DNA from: Sinotaia quadrata
Taxonomy: Eukaryota > Mollusca > Gastropoda > Architaenioglossa > Viviparidae
Direction of reading: 5' to 3'
Assembly: GCA_028829895.1 (NCBI GenBank)
Contig: CM054184.1
Span: forward strand, 26,863,201-26,927,200
DNA: 64,000 bases
The notes beneath the pieces are model-generated. The model was given only the letters and a program-made list of their open reading frames with translations, searched no databases and was not told the origin of the DNA. Below, in pieces: positions 12,690 through 49,852 of this stretch. The stretch's first letter is position 1. Each line of letters opens with the position of its first letter. The position numbers and the translations under genes were made by a program.

Positions 12690-13560
12690 TTATGTGTGGA
12701 TGAGTTTGACTGTCTTTAGAAGTTCTATATATAGTATAATGTGTGGATACGTTTGACTGTCTTTCGAAGCTCTGTATATTGTATAATATTTTGTGAATGA
12801 GTTTGTGTTTAGAAGTTTCATATAATTATATAACTGAGTACAATTGTCTTTAGTGGTTCTGTTTACTGTATAATGTTGTCTGGATACGTTTCATTGTCTT
12901 GTCTACCAAACATTAACTCTGTTTAACAGCCACTCTACAAATAGTTAACTCGGTTTAAAGGCCAATGTACAAATAGATAACTCGATTTAATAGTCATTCT
13001 GCCAAGGGTTAACTCGGTTTAAAGGCCATTGTACAAATAGTTAAGTCGATTTAATAGTCATTCTTCAAGGGTTAACTCGGTTTAACAGCCATTCTGCAAA
13101 TGCATGACTCGGCTTACAGCCATTCTGCCAATTCTGCCAATAGTTAGATCACTGTAACTGCCATTCCACCAATAGTTACCTCGGTTTAACAACCTTTCTG
13201 CCAATAGTCAACAAGTTTAAGAAATATTCTGCCAATAGTCAACAAGTTTAACAGCCACTCGGCCAATTATTTAGCTATATAGTATTTCCCTCAAAATTAA
13301 GACAATTATATAGCAATTCTGCCAACAGTGTATATCAGTTAAACGATTATTCTATGAATATAAAGTATCAATAAAACATTTAATTAATGCTTTATGTCAG
13401 TTTAACAGTTACTTTCTAGTTCGAAGAATACATTCTAACAATATTGTATGTCAAATAAATAGACGATACACTAATTAGTTTATGACTGGTAAACAGCTAT
13501 TTTGTCAATACTTAGCTAAACAGCTACTTTAACAACACTCCCATGAATTAAACAAAGTAC
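12690..13560. repeat. Two old degenerate minisatellites
   Basis: 12690-12905 repeats tgtgtggatacgtttgactg-like units; 12905-13560 repeats about 32-bp units with aactcggtttaacagccatt, decaying progressively to the right. Confidence 0.8.
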
Positions 13561-13719
13561 GCGAATTTAAGAAATTATTTTGCTAATATTTATATTAGCT
13601 AGCTACTTAGCCACTACGAACATCAAATAAAACAGCTGTGTCAGCACTTAATATAGTTTATGTGTACATGCTTGTACCACTGGACGAGTATTTGACCATT
13701 TCTCCTGGCAACGTACGCC

Positions 13720-14050
13720 GTTCAGTCAGTTCACCAATACATCAGTTAATGAGTTAATTACTGATGATTTTATAGATGAGCGCACTCCTTGATCTTTGTT
13801 TGCTGTGTGCGAATTGCTTGATGTTCGGAGATAAATGCCTCCATTGCTTGACCCGAAAGCGCAAGGCGTTTTATGAGACGTCAGAGCGGACAGAGCTGTA
13901 AAGACGCAATATCTCTCAGTCCACACCTTTATTACTTCCGCTTGCATCTCACCCGTCCCATGGCATTTCTGCCTCGTTTCCGCGTCTTTCTCTAGCGCCC
14001 TCTCGTGTTTACCGTCCATATCCGCTTTGCTTGTAGCCACAACTCACGGG
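13720..14050 (-). other. GC-richer island with open minus-strand frame, unknown
   Basis: About 300 bp clearly richer in CG dinucleotides than its surroundings. Minus-strand frame begins MATSKADMDGKHERALEKDA. Could be a first exon, promoter region or old transposon fragment; nothing identifies it. Confidence 0.25.
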
Positions 14051-14394
14051 ATACGGGATATTTTTGTGTGTGAGAAGACGTAATGCTAAGATCTGGTCTT
14101 TTTCACTTACTTTCTGTATTCTACCCGATTCTAGTAAAGAATGTTACTTTCTATAAAGACGTGGAGCAAACAGTGTGTAGAAATGTGACATCAACAGAGT
14201 ATTAGGCCACAAAAATATATTTCCTGTCAAAAGAGATTGCAGCAAACTCAAAAGATACAAAGATAATTTTAAAATACTTTTTAAAAAAATCAAATTATGT
14301 AAACTTTAATTAACGTGAAACATTCCCGAAACCATAAATGTCAAGATAGTGTAATGTCAGCGATCTGGTTAACGGTTTTATGAGTACATGTTGC

Positions 14395-14605
14395 ATGTTG
14401 AAGTGTGGCATATCAAAGTATTAAGGCGGCTTTGTGTATGAAGTGTGGCATATCAAAGTATTAAGGCGGCTTTGTGTATGAATTGTGGCATATCAAGGTA
14501 TTAAGGCGGCTTTGTGTATGAAGTGTGGCATATCAAGGTATTAAGGCGGCTTTGTGTATGAAGTGTGGCATATCAAGGTATTAAGGCGGCTTTGTGTATG
14601 AAGTA
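14395..14605. repeat. 40-bp minisatellite, 5 copies
   Basis: Unit contains gaagtgtggcatatcaaagt and attaaggcggctttgtgtat. Confidence 0.94.
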
Positions 14606-15415
14606 ACAAAGGGAATGGGTAGATGTTATTTCACTGGCACGCAAGCTTTATTGAGCCAGAATATTTAATACAAGCATAGTTACAATATGATTAAATCGAC
14701 AAAATCTATTACTAGTATAGTTTTAATAGTTTCAGTTACTTTGCAGGAACATACAAGTGTGCAAAGGCTCTTCAGAATTAACCGCAAACATGCAAATTAC
14801 AAAGTCAACTGCAAGCGAATTGGCTAGCAATATCTTTAGCACATTTTGCTTGAAGTTAAAGGAAAGCAGGAATTGCATTTTGTTCCAAGCTAATCTGTTC
14901 ACAATGAATATGTACACGCCCGTGCGAACAGTGGGAGAGGGTGAGTACAGAGAGAAGAGTGGCGCTCCAAGCGAGGGCTTTGTGTAGTCACGTATTTACG
15001 AGTTGCGGTTCACGCAACAACTATTATGTCGTCACGTTCGTAGAAAAACAACAAAACCCCGAAACAAAACTACCTAAACTATTTTCATTTATTTATTTTC
15101 TTTTTCTAACACCATCATTTTAAAACAAAATCGAAGTAAAATGTTTTTGAATGTTTAGGCTTTTAACACTATCAAACGAAAGCCTCACATTTACCTGTGG
15201 CATTTTAGAGGTGCTTTACACATGCAAACAGTAAAAATAAGACCATTAGTTCAAATCTTAATAGAAAACTATATAATAGAGTATAATATTTTTTGAAACT
15301 TAGCATCAAAGAAATCAATAGTATTGAGCTAATCGAAGTTTTAAATTAATCTATAGTTGACTGTATATATTTTGCTAATCAGTCTTAAAACAACATATAA
15401 TAGAACGTAGATATT
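14606..15415. other. No recognisable gene
   Basis: AT-rich sequence with short overlapping frames on both strands (14732-15123) that show no family likeness. Confidence 0.5.
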
Positions 15416-15845
15416 TTGCTGATCATAGTCTTAAAGGAACTTAGAGCGTAGATATTGCACTAATCTTAGTATTAAAATAACCTATAACATTACGTAGATA
15501 TTGCACTAATCTTAGTATTAAAGTAAATATAACATGACGTAGATATTGCACTAATCTTAGTATTAAAATAACCTATAACATGACGTAGATATTGCACTAA
15601 TCTTAGTATTAAAATAACCTATAACATGACGTAGATATTGCACTAATCTTAGTATTAAAATGACCTATAACATGACGTAGATATTGCACTAATCTTAGTA
15701 TTAAAATAACCTATAACATGACGTAGATATTGCACTAATCTTAGTATTAAAATAACCTATAACATGACGTAGATATTGCACTAATCTTAGTATTAAAATA
15801 ACCTATATCATGACGTAGATATTGCACTTATCTTAGTATTATTTG
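15415..15845. repeat. 46-bp minisatellite, about 10 copies
   Basis: Unit contains acgtagatattgcactaatc and ttagtattaaaataacctat; homogeneous to the right, degenerate to the left. Confidence 0.94.
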
Positions 15846-15859
15846 TTTCCCGTTTCTTT

Positions 15860-16375
15860 CAAGGTAATCGTGTTGTAAATATAGGTCTTTTTCCTTTCTT
15901 TTTATTAATCGTGTTGTAAATATAGGTCTTTTTCCTTTTTTTCATTAATCGTATTGTAAATATAGGTATTTTTCCTTTCTTTTTATTAATCGTGTTGTAA
16001 ATATAGGTATTTTTCCTTTTGTAAATATAGGTCTTTTTCCTTTTTTTCATTAATCGTATTGTATATAGGTATTTTTCCTTTCTTTTTATTAATCGTGTTG
16101 TAAATATAGGTCTTTTTCCTTTCTTTTTATTAATCGTGTTGTAAATATAGGTCTTTTTCCTTTCTTTTTATTAATCGTGTTGTAAATATAGGTCTTTTTC
16201 CTTTCTTTTTATAAATCGTGTTGTAAATATAGGTCTTTTTCCTTTTTTTCATTAATCGTGTTGTAAATGAAGGTTCTTTATTCTTTATTTATTAATCATG
16301 TTGTAAATATATTTCCCCCTCTCTTTTTATTAGTTGTGATGTAAATATGTATTATTTTAATTTTAATAGTTTTGT
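15860..16375. repeat. About 42-bp minisatellite, 11-12 copies
   Basis: Unit contains attaatcgtgttgtaaatat and aggtctttttcctttctttt. Follows directly on the previous array. Confidence 0.93.
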
Positions 16376-17035
16376 TGTACATATGGGTATTTTTTCCTAC
16401 AAGACTGAAGAATATAATTATTTTCACCCATAATTTTCTCAGCGTGCATTGGGAAAGTGAAGATGGAAAAACATATTCATCTTTGTAAGAAAGCGACAAA
16501 GCCAAAAATTTTTACCCTTTACACTTCACACGTATCCGGGGTGGTTGAAGATTCAACCACAGAACGCAAAGCAACACGTTATAGGCATTTCTCACAAAAC
16601 GTTCAAAGAGTGAGGTTAGTCAAGTTCCATACCTTTGATACCGACATTGAACACAGATAAAAATTGTAACATGCTTTAGTGCTTTTAGAATATTGGCCAC
16701 ATACACACACACACACACACACACAAAGCAAGCAGCGTTGCCCGGCAAATAGGCGAGCATACTCCTAGCATTTCCTCTTGACATCCGGCGTACTTTCATG
16801 TTTAACATTACTTCCATTCTTTGTTTACCACTATGGCGTAAGCTCGTCTTCACACGGTCTTTAAACAACACGCGCTATGGACCGGGACAGACACAAGGCA
16901 CAATCGTATTATTTTTACCAGTTCGGGTTACAAGAACAAAATATAAATTACAGCCAAGGATTACTCGCACTTCCGCTGTTCTTCGAGCGCGTGTTTTGCA
17001 TTCCATTCATTAGGGCGTGTTTATGCACAGTAACC
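16376..17035. other. Single-copy sequence, nothing supported
   Basis: Contains a (CA)n tract at about 16703-16725. Short open frames on both strands lack splice context or family likeness. Confidence 0.5.
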
Positions 17036-17400
17036 TCTTGACACTTCTCTTCCCTTGTTTCCACGTTTTTCTTACTCCTGTTTCTAGTTTATGTCTTTTT
17101 CTTCTTACAGTCATAGCTTGTTTCTTTCCATGTTTTTCTTACTCCTGTTTCTAGTTTATGTCTTTTTCTTCTTACAGTCATAGCTTGTTTCTTTCCATGT
17201 TTTTCTTAGTCCTGTTTCTAGTTTATGTCTCTTTCTTCTTACAGTCATAGCTTGTTTCTTTCCATGTTTTTCTTAGTCCTGTTTCTAGTTTATGTCTCTT
17301 TCTTCTTACAATCATAGCTTGTTTCTTTCCATGTTTTTCTTAATCCTGTTTCTAGTTTATGTCTTTTCCTTCTTACAATCATAGCTTGTTTCTTACCACG
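17035..17400. repeat. 67-bp minisatellite, 5 copies
   Basis: Unit contains tctttttcttcttacagtca and ctgtttctagtttatg. Each unit carries a pyrimidine tract plus cttacag, i.e. a string that looks like a 3' splice site. Confidence 0.92.
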
Positions 17401-17690
17401 ATTTTCTTATTGCTATTTTTAGTTTCTGTCTATCAGTTCGCTTAGCTTTTACCTTTATTATTTATTGATACTGTCATTTCGCTTAGTTCTTTCCTTTATA
17501 ATGATTGTTGCTACCAGTTCAGTTAGCTTTAACTTTATTATGTATTGCTGGTGTCATTTCCTAAGTTTATTCCTTTATTATGTATTGTTGCTATCATTTG
17601 CCTGATGGGTTTCTTTTATTAAGTATCGTTGCTGTCATTTTGCTTATTTCTTTCTTAGTGCATACTATGTTCGTTGCTATTCTTTTCTCT
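17400..17690. repeat. Degenerate minisatellite, about 60 bp unit
   Basis: Repeated gctatcatttcgcttag- and ttcctttattatgtattgtt-like strings. Confidence 0.7.
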
Positions 17691-20010
17691 TGTGGTGCTG
17701 ATGATTTTTGGGTTTGTACTTTGTCAGTCGAAAGTAAAACTTCGCCCGGAATCACTTCATTAAACATTTAAAAATTAAAATAATGAAAAAGAATAAAATT
17801 TTGATACACAAGGGGTATAGGAAACATAGTACAAAAAAAACACATTTAAAGTATTTAACCAAGCCACTCCAAGATACTAATGGGATAGGATTTGTTAGAA
17901 TTACAAGAACTAATGGGATAGACCACCCAAAGCTGGACCATTAAGGTTTATGTATCTATCTCTTGTATCTCCTTCCCAGATACCTGAACTGGTCCGGCTG
18001 TCCAGAGGGTGGGAGAACCATTGTGCCGTTTCCCATTGTACACTGAGTTATGGGTTAGAGTACAGGAAACGGTTGGAAATCAAAGGGTCACTTGTAGCCA
18101 AAGACAAGGGGATGGTTAGTCTCAAAGAAAGAATGGTAAAATGGGAAACCTTTATATAGTCATATTAACTAAATCTCTCCACTTCGCTTACAACAATCCA
18201 CTGCTATGGCACGCGCAGAAGCAAGTCCCAGAAATCTTGTCTGGTAATTTTAAAAGAAAGATATTGGGAAATTTTAAAGTCAGAAAGACTGAGTGCAGCA
18301 ATCTAAAAGAAGGATATTATACTCCAACCAGATTACCTTTGATTCTTGGGTTTTGAGGAACGTGGAAGGTATGTGTGGCTGATTTTAATTTTAGTAAAAA
18401 CTTGGTATAATAATAATAATAGGATGCTTGAGAATAATTTATGTCTTTTAATTATACCTTTCTTTCAGCTTAGTGTCAATGTGCTCAGGGAAGTTAATAG
18501 CCATTGTCACTTAAATACTTTCTTTTATAGTCAGTTGCTTACACTGCATTAATTATTAAATTGCAGAATCACAATCACCACCGCCAGAACCAGGTCACCA
18601 CTGGGTCACTCGTTGGAGGACTCCTAAGACCGAATCTGTTGTTTACTTGCAGCGAAGAGGCAGAGCTAGCTAACAACTGGTCAAAGAGCTCAACACTGGG
18701 CTGAATTTTCACCTTTTCGGCTTGGGACTTGGAACTTTCTTTATAGCTAAGTATTCAAGCCGAGCATTGAAACTGAGTGCATATATATTGTGATTGGAAT
18801 TGAGACTTGAAATTCGTGTAGAAAAGGAAGATAAGTTAGCAAAAGGAAAACGGACATTGAGAATCGCTTTCGTTTAGGGGAGGCTAGTTAATTCCCTGAT
18901 TCGGGTTAGAACCAATCTATTTTGTAACTTGTTGTTAGATAATTGATAATTGATAATATAATAATTGTTCTTTCTCTTGATTTTTTTATTTTCTTTTATT
19001 GTTATATACAGTTTATTGTTAAATTTTCATTACTGTTGCATCCAATTCATTGTCGTTTTGTCTAATATGATTTTATAAGTGTCATCGTCACGTCTGTCTA
19101 ACATCTGTCCTGAGTCTGTCTTCATGTTATCTGTCTGTCTGTCTTATCTGTAAGGAATCATTTCCTCTGGGGGCTCAATACGAATTACCGGAAGTGAAGG
19201 CCTCAATTGTTGTCCCATCCTAGATCAACATACTTTGGCTTGCAGGGTATATTTTTCAATTAGTTTTGGCGTATATTAAACCTTTTGTTCTGTGATATCT
19301 CTTGTGGGGGTATGTCTTACTATTTTGTTTGCATTGTAAATTGCTACTTACCCTGTGTACTTGTTAAACTTCTTTTATTGTACTCTGCTTAAGTCTATGA
19401 TTAATTACTCTTCCTGTCAGCAGTATTTAGTCTTATCTTGTTCTAGTTTACCTCCCCTGTCATATTATTTCAGCTTACTGTCGATATTATTTAGTCTTAA
19501 CTTTTAATAGTATGTTTCATGTTTTTTCTGTTTAGCCCAAATTTACTTTTTACTTTCGTGAAGTCGATAATTTTGTACTTAGGTGTTTCTGTAAAACATT
19601 ATTATCTTACTTATTTATGATCGTATTTTGTTTATTTTTTACTTATTTCCAATGTCGTAATGTCTTTCTTTAGTTGGCAAGGTTTTTTCTTTGTTTTTAT
19701 ATGAGTGAATTAAAATTGTAATTACAATGTCAAACAATGTTATATTTACTTTATTCGAAATAAGCTTATATATAAGTATTATATTAGCCCTCTTCAGACA
19801 ACAACAATGTCCAAAAATCAATACTTGTCAGTTACTTAATACAAATACCTAGGAGTATTTTTACATGGTTACAAATTACAGATAATGTACAAATATAAGT
19901 AAGAGATAAAATCGTAGTCTGTGGATAATAAACATATAGAATATTAACAACTCATAAAATCATTTAGGCAAATCATAATAATACCTGCATGAGGTATAAT
20001 AGTAATGACA
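17690..20010. other. 2.3 kb of single-copy sequence, possible old retroelement
   Basis: No gene supported. 17940-18160 and 18560-18900 are richer in purines and less AT-rich than their surroundings; ttaggggaggctag at about 18875-18888 resembles a polypurine tract, but no LTR pair or domain was found. Confidence 0.35.
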
Positions 20011-20014
20011 TCAA

Positions 20015-20230
20015 ATAGTGAAAGCACAACGATTTTATAAGCAATCAGGAAAAGTACAACGATTTTATAAACAATCAGGAAAAGTACAGCGATTTTATAA
20101 ACAATCAGGGGAAATACAACAATTTTATAAACAATCAGGGAAAGCACAGCGATTTTATAAACAATCAGGGAAAGTACAGCGATTTTATAAACAATCAGGG
20201 AAATATGACAATTTTATAAACAATCAGGGA
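20015..20230. repeat. 30-bp minisatellite, 7 copies
   Basis: Unit contains gattttataaacaatcaggg and aaagtacagc. Because 30 is divisible by 3 it yields a repetitive open frame (RFYKQSGKVQ), which I do not regard as a gene. Confidence 0.93.
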
Positions 20231-20284
20231 ATGTATTCGAAAAACAGCAAACCACAATCAAGTCATAAAGACAAGTATGAGCAT

Positions 20285-20572
20285 CCGATACATAAACACA
20301 GCACATAATATTAGCACGACATAACAGATAACTAGAACATACATATAGGTAAATACAATAGAAACTTATTAGGTCATTATAGAGACATATAAGGCATACA
20401 ATAAGTAAATAAACATATACTTATTAGGTAGTAATACAGACACCTAGGGCATACATATAGGTAAATATGCAACAGGTACCTATTAGGATATCATATAGAT
20501 AATTATAAATTAATTATAATTATAATTATAATTATAAGTAAAACAGATACATATTACTACTTCATAGAAAAT

Positions 20573-20575
<3 letters not shown>
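20285..20575. repeat. Degenerate short repeats
   Basis: Loose repetition of acatataggtaaatacaata-like strings, with an (attata)n stretch at about 20505-20540. Confidence 0.6.

Positions 20576-20638
<63 letters not shown>
20576..20638. repeat. (GA)n microsatellite
   Basis: About 31 pure dinucleotide units. Confidence 0.97.
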
Positions 20639-20640
<2 letters not shown>

Positions 20641-20871
20641 GCAATATATAAATATTAGCATATACTACAGATAACTAGAACATATAGATAGGTAAACAGA
20701 TCATATAAATATTAGCTTATACTACAGAAAACTAAAGCAAACAGACAGATAAACAGAGTGGATAAATATTAGTATGTCATACAGATAAACATACATATAC
20801 ATAGCATGTTATACAGACAAGCAGAACACTCATATTGATCAAGATAACATATATATAAAATATTAGTAAAA

Positions 20872-20872
<1 letters not shown>

Positions 20873-20957
<85 letters not shown>

Positions 20958-20972
20958 CAGAGAGAGAGAGAG
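20873..20972. repeat. (GT)n(GA)n microsatellite
   Basis: About 41 GT units followed by a short (GA)n. Confidence 0.97.
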
Positions 20973-21945
20973 AGTTCTTTCTACTCCTGAAAAGACGTAA
21001 TCATAATCAAGGCAATAAGGGCAGCACTCCTGAAAGAAGTAATACTTGCGACTGACGTCTTGTTGCGACACCATTCGGGTATGACGTCACCGTTTTTGCC
21101 GCCTGAAAGCACAGAGGGACGTCACACAAGTCTTTATAAAATATACATAGTTTACATCCATACCTAACATAGAGAAGTCATACTATATAAAATGTAATAA
21201 ATTCATTGTTTACATCCAAACCTAAGAACCTGATTTCACTGTATACTGTGTAAAATCAAGAAAATAATTATCTAACAAAGACTGTTTGCCATTTGGTATA
21301 TCATCTTAAACATATATCATTACGGTAACATATTAAAGCCAAAATAACACCGAAACCAAAATGCACTTTCTAAATTATAATTCATTTAACCCAGATCACA
21401 ATGCATGTTGTTAAACCCAGCTTGATGCCTACGTTACAAACATTTTAAACATACATTAATAATTATTATTCAGATTTCAGTCGCATAATTACTATCATAA
21501 TACAGTTTAGTAAGACATAATACATATAGTAAAATCACAGAAATATTAGTTGTTCGATAATTAATGATACTGGACCATAATACATATCTGAATTATAAAT
21601 TAGTAACCTACTCTATAATTCATAATTCTACATTATATATAGTATAGTAAAAAATATAAATATAAAGTATAGTGAAAAATCAAATCTGTAGAAATGTAGA
21701 TAAAAGGTCATACATTTTAGACACCGGATTTCCATCATAGATAATGTAATCATAATGAATGCCACTAAATCTGATGTAAGTTTCAAAATAATAATTTATC
21801 TAAGGGGAAAGCCTTATAATGTTTAGCATTAGATCATCGTGTATACCAATTAAAATTTAATAAAAGTGTAAGATTACTACATTATAATGCATGCTATCGA
21901 GATCATTATTATTGTATCGCAAAGATTAATGCATACATCTATACC
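20973..21945. other. No recognisable feature
   Basis: AT-rich sequence; no supported frame on either strand. Confidence 0.6.
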
Positions 21946-22170
21946 ACAGTGAATTGTGTTTAAATCATAATGCATGTTGTTTACAGCAAGCTTGTAAATT
22001 AAGTCATAATGCATGGTATTCAGAGCTAGCTTGTAAACTAGGTCACAATGCATGGTATTCAGAGCATCATGCAAACTAGGTCACAATGCGTGGTATTTAT
22101 AGCATGCTTATAAACTAGGTCACAATGCATGGTATTCAGAGCATGCGTGTAAACTAGTCATGAATGAAGC
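21945..22170. repeat. About 38-bp minisatellite, 5-6 copies
   Basis: Unit contains aactaggtcacaatgcatgg and tattcagagcatgc. Just 3' of the ADAM stop codon. Looser repeats (agcttgtatctaaatgtca, twice) continue to about 22380. Confidence 0.9.
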
Positions 22171-22462
22171 TACTGATCCAATATTCGAGAAAGAATGTAA
22201 GCTGTCAATGTTAGTCAACTCTGCAGTTAGACTCAAGATGCCAGCTTGTATCTAAATGTCAATAGCATGGTCAAGAAAATAAACTGTCAAGGTCGCTACT
22301 TCCCTACATTCATTCAGTCTTAAGATTTCCAGCTTGTATCTAAATGTCATTATGCACTTAACAAGTCAAGAAAATGTTTGCTTCTTAAAGACTAAAACTA
22401 GAGGACAGAAAACACCCAGAGAAATGATAGCAGATTTAATACACATACTGATAATAACAAAC

Positions 22463-46455
<23,993 letters not shown>

Positions 46456-46610
46456 CTGAAATCAGGGATATTATTTTCGGTCAATTGCATACAGCAGAAA
46501 CGAACATAAAAGTGGAATTCCGAATAAGTGTTGACCATGAAAATAAATCTTCGACAGCTCCGCTACGTAGTGATGGGGTAGAGGGCTGTAGAAATACCCT
46601 CTTCATTTGC

Positions 46611-46788
46611 CTTTGGATTTTTTTTTTTTTTTTTTGGGGGGGGTAATATGTATAGCATAAGACAGACAGACATATAGATAGATAGACAGACAGACAGATA
46701 GATAGAGAGGCAGACAGACAGACAGACAGATAGATACATAATAAATAGATAGATAGATAGATAGATAGATTAATGTTGGACGGAGAGA

Positions 46789-46820
<32 letters not shown>

Positions 46821-47020
46821 TAGATACATAGATAGATAGATAGATAGATTAATGTTGGATGGAGAGATAGATAGATAGATATTTAGATAGATAGATAACA
46901 GACAGACAGGCAGACAGATAGATACATAGATAGATAGATAGATAGATTAATGTTGGACGGATAGATAGGTAGATAGACAGATAGATAGATACAGAGATAG
47001 ATAAAGAGGTAGATGAACAG
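46611..47020. repeat. Poly-T/G tract and (GATA/GACA)n array
   Basis: T run at about 46618-46635, G run, then mixed gata/gaca tetranucleotides in which a larger unit with ttaatgttggacgga recurs three times. Confidence 0.95.
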
Positions 47021-47665
47021 ATATTGAAATGGAATAATGGAAAATAAATTATTCAAACATTGAAAAAAATAGAAGCATGCATACACTCACATACCCACCC
47101 CACCCCACCGTTACCGAGCAAAGAGACTTACTGACTAGCCATATAACTGCAAGTACTAAACAGTTTATCCTTCCGGCCCTTGAGGAGTGTATTTTGCTAC
47201 GTGTCATTTCTTCCAGTAGTCTTCAGTTTTCTCTCACAAAATTACTTCCCTTGCTGCAATTGCTCGTAAACGGGTGTAATAAATATGTTCAGTATTGTGT
47301 ATACTTCAATTCATTTGCAGAATGTCAACCCTTTACACTTTGCTGAAATTAAAAGTATAACCAGACACATATTACAATTTGGCTTCCCCACAATGTTTCA
47401 TTCACATTGCAGTATTTTCATGAATCTGTCACTATTTTCAATCTTTAGAATTTTGCCACCTTGTCCACAAATACACGCGATGTCAGTCACATTGTTAATA
47501 TGTGCCCAATATAGTACTACAAAAATAGATTTATGTCACAAGATGTTAGCTACATTGTTAATATGTGCTCAATACAGAGTCACAAAAATAGGTCACAAGA
47601 CGTTAGTAGGTTACTTTAGAGTGCACCTGTCACTCCAGAAGGTATTAAATACGTTTAAAGAGATT
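47021..47665. other. Single-copy sequence, nothing supported
   Basis: Plus-strand open stretches around 47285-47668 show no family likeness; a 45-bp duplication with ttaatatgtgccca occurs at about 47490-47570. Confidence 0.5.
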
Positions 47666-48080
47666 TGATGTAATAAGAGAGGTCAAGTGAAAGATGATTT
47701 AATGTAATAAGAAAGAGATGCCGAGTGATAGCTGATTTGATGTAATAGAAAAAAGAGTGGCCAAGTGAAAGATTATTTGATGAAATTAAAAATAGAAAAA
47801 TGAAAGGTGATTTGATGAAATTAAAAATAGAAAAGTGAAATGTGATTTGATGAAATTATCGTTTTAGAAAAGTGAAATGTGATTTGATGAAATTATCGTT
47901 TTAGAAAAGTGAAAGGTGATTTGATGAAATTAAAAATAGAAAAGTGAAAGGTGATTTGATGAAATTATCGTTTTAGAAAAGTGAAAGGTGATTTGATGAA
48001 ATTAAAAATAGAAAAGTGAAAGGTGATTTGATGAAATTAAAAATAGAAAAGTGAAATGTGATTTGATGTCATAGGAAAAA
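47666..48080. repeat. About 34-bp minisatellite, about 11 copies
   Basis: Unit contains gaaaagtgaaaggtgatttg and atgaaatta, with two alternating spacer types (aaaaat / tcgtttt). Confidence 0.93.
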
Positions 48081-48160
48081 AATGGGTAAGTGAATGCATC
48101 GTCTAGTAAAAAAAGAAATGCAGATTTGTCACACAGAACGTGAGGAAAATGTGATTCCTT

Positions 48161-48271
48161 TTAGGTACAATGTGAACTTGGCACAATATTAGCAGTACAC
48201 TCTGGGTAAACAGTTTTTGGAACGATATCTGTTTCATCAAGGTATGAAAGGACAGGACAGGTGCATACTGT
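48161..48271 (-). CDS. Possible small cysteine-containing exon, unknown
   Basis: Minus strand: acceptor-like ttcgactttag, then 36 codons in phase 0 with TVCTCPVLSYLDETDIVPKT and VYPECTANIVPSSHCT, then TAA. If instead spliced at the weak donor CATT|gtacct it would leave in phase 1 and join the first ADAM exon at 46455. Looks protein-like but family and splice choice are unresolved. Confidence 0.25.
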   Translation of the reverse strand, partial: TVCTCPVLSYLDETDIVPKTVYPECTANIVPSSHCT

Positions 48272-48589
48272 CTAAAGTCGAACCTAATTTGCTGAACGGG
48301 ATCAAATAAAATTATCATTTTGTCTTTGAATGTATTTGTGATATTATAAACTCATTGCCATGGTAACAACATAATATAGTTATTACATAATAATGTGTGT
48401 CTGCTATATGATCAAATGAAGAAGAAAGCTTGCTGAAGTAGTTTACGCTCGAACGGATTATGAACGGCCGAAAAACAAAAGTACTCAGCACTTATCTCAG
48501 ACAGGGGAAATAAGCGGGATATCATTTTAGGGTTTTAAAATGTTTCTTCCACGCAAAAGGCGCGAGCAGTAATTTTTTCTCGTTGGTAT

Positions 48590-49490
48590 TAAATGTTAAA
48601 ATCTATACCATACATACACGTTTTGTATTAATTGTTAAAATAATACCATAAATAAAATACGTAGTCTGTTAAACGTTAAAATCCATACCATACAAACATA
48701 ATATTATTGTCTATATTAAATGTTAGAATCCATACCATACAAACACATTGTCTATATTAAATGTTAGAATCCATACCATACAAACATATTGTCTATATTA
48801 AATGTTAAAATCCATACCATACAAACATATTGTCTATATTAAATGTTAAAATCCATACCATACAAACATATTGTCTATATTAAACGTTAAAATCCATACC
48901 ATACAAACATATTGTCTATATTAAATGTTAAAATCCATACCATACAAACATATTGTCTATATTAAATGTTAAAATCCATACCATACAAACATATTGTCTA
49001 TATTAAATGTTAAAATCCATACCATACAAACACATTGTCTATATTAAATGTTAGAATCCATGCCATACAAAGACGTAGTCTGTATTAAACGATAAAATCC
49101 ATAACATACAAACATATTATCTATATTAAATGTTAAAATTCATACCTTACAAACATATTGTCTATATTAAATGTTAAAATCCATACCATACAAACATATT
49201 GTCTATATTAAATGTTAAAATCCATACCATACAAACACATTGTCTATATTAAATGTTAAAATCCATACCATACAAACACATTGTCTATATTAAATGTTAG
49301 AATCCATGCCATACAAAGACGTAGTCTGTATTAAACGATAAAATCCGTAACATACAAACATATTATCTATATTAAATGTTAAAATTCATACCTTACAAAC
49401 ACGTTATCTGTATTCGATGTTAAAATTGATACTTTACAAACACGGGTATCTGTATTCGATGTTAAAATTTATACTTTACAAACACGGGTA
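48590..49490. repeat. 41-bp minisatellite, about 20 copies
   Basis: Unit contains tattaaatgttaaaatccat and accatacaaacatattgtct. A higher-order block ending in agacgtagtctgtattaaac recurs at 49071 and 49317. Confidence 0.94.
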
Positions 49491-49784
49491 TCTCGATAAG
49501 TAAAGAGTAGAGACGCGTTACACTAGGATTCGTTTGCACTGATGCCGTTAGCACACTAATACAAACGCACAAAGACAAGTTTGGAGAATGGCTTGGCAGC
49601 AGTTGTAAATATCTGGTCCCAGCAGGTAACAAGTTTTGAAAGTAAAAATTCTTAGCTTTTGCTGTATCACAGAATGGAGTTCATTCAGTCGAGACATAGT
49701 CGTGTAAAAGTCATTATCTTCCAAACAAAAATACAAATAAAATAGCACGCTGCAGGAAGATGAACTAAATATGAAAGGAACATC
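49491..49784. other. Nothing supported
   Basis: Short minus-strand open stretch without recognised splice pair or family. Confidence 0.5.
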
Positions 49785-49785
49785 G

Positions 49786-49850
<65 letters not shown>
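49785..49850. repeat. (GT)n(GA)n microsatellite
   Basis: GT tract running into GA tract. Confidence 0.97.

Positions 49851-49852
<2 letters not shown>

Noticed and set aside
20018..20308. Repetitive frame RFYKQSGKVQ x 7
   Set aside because: The repeat period is 30 bp, a multiple of three, so the frame stays open automatically; no start context, splice site or homology.
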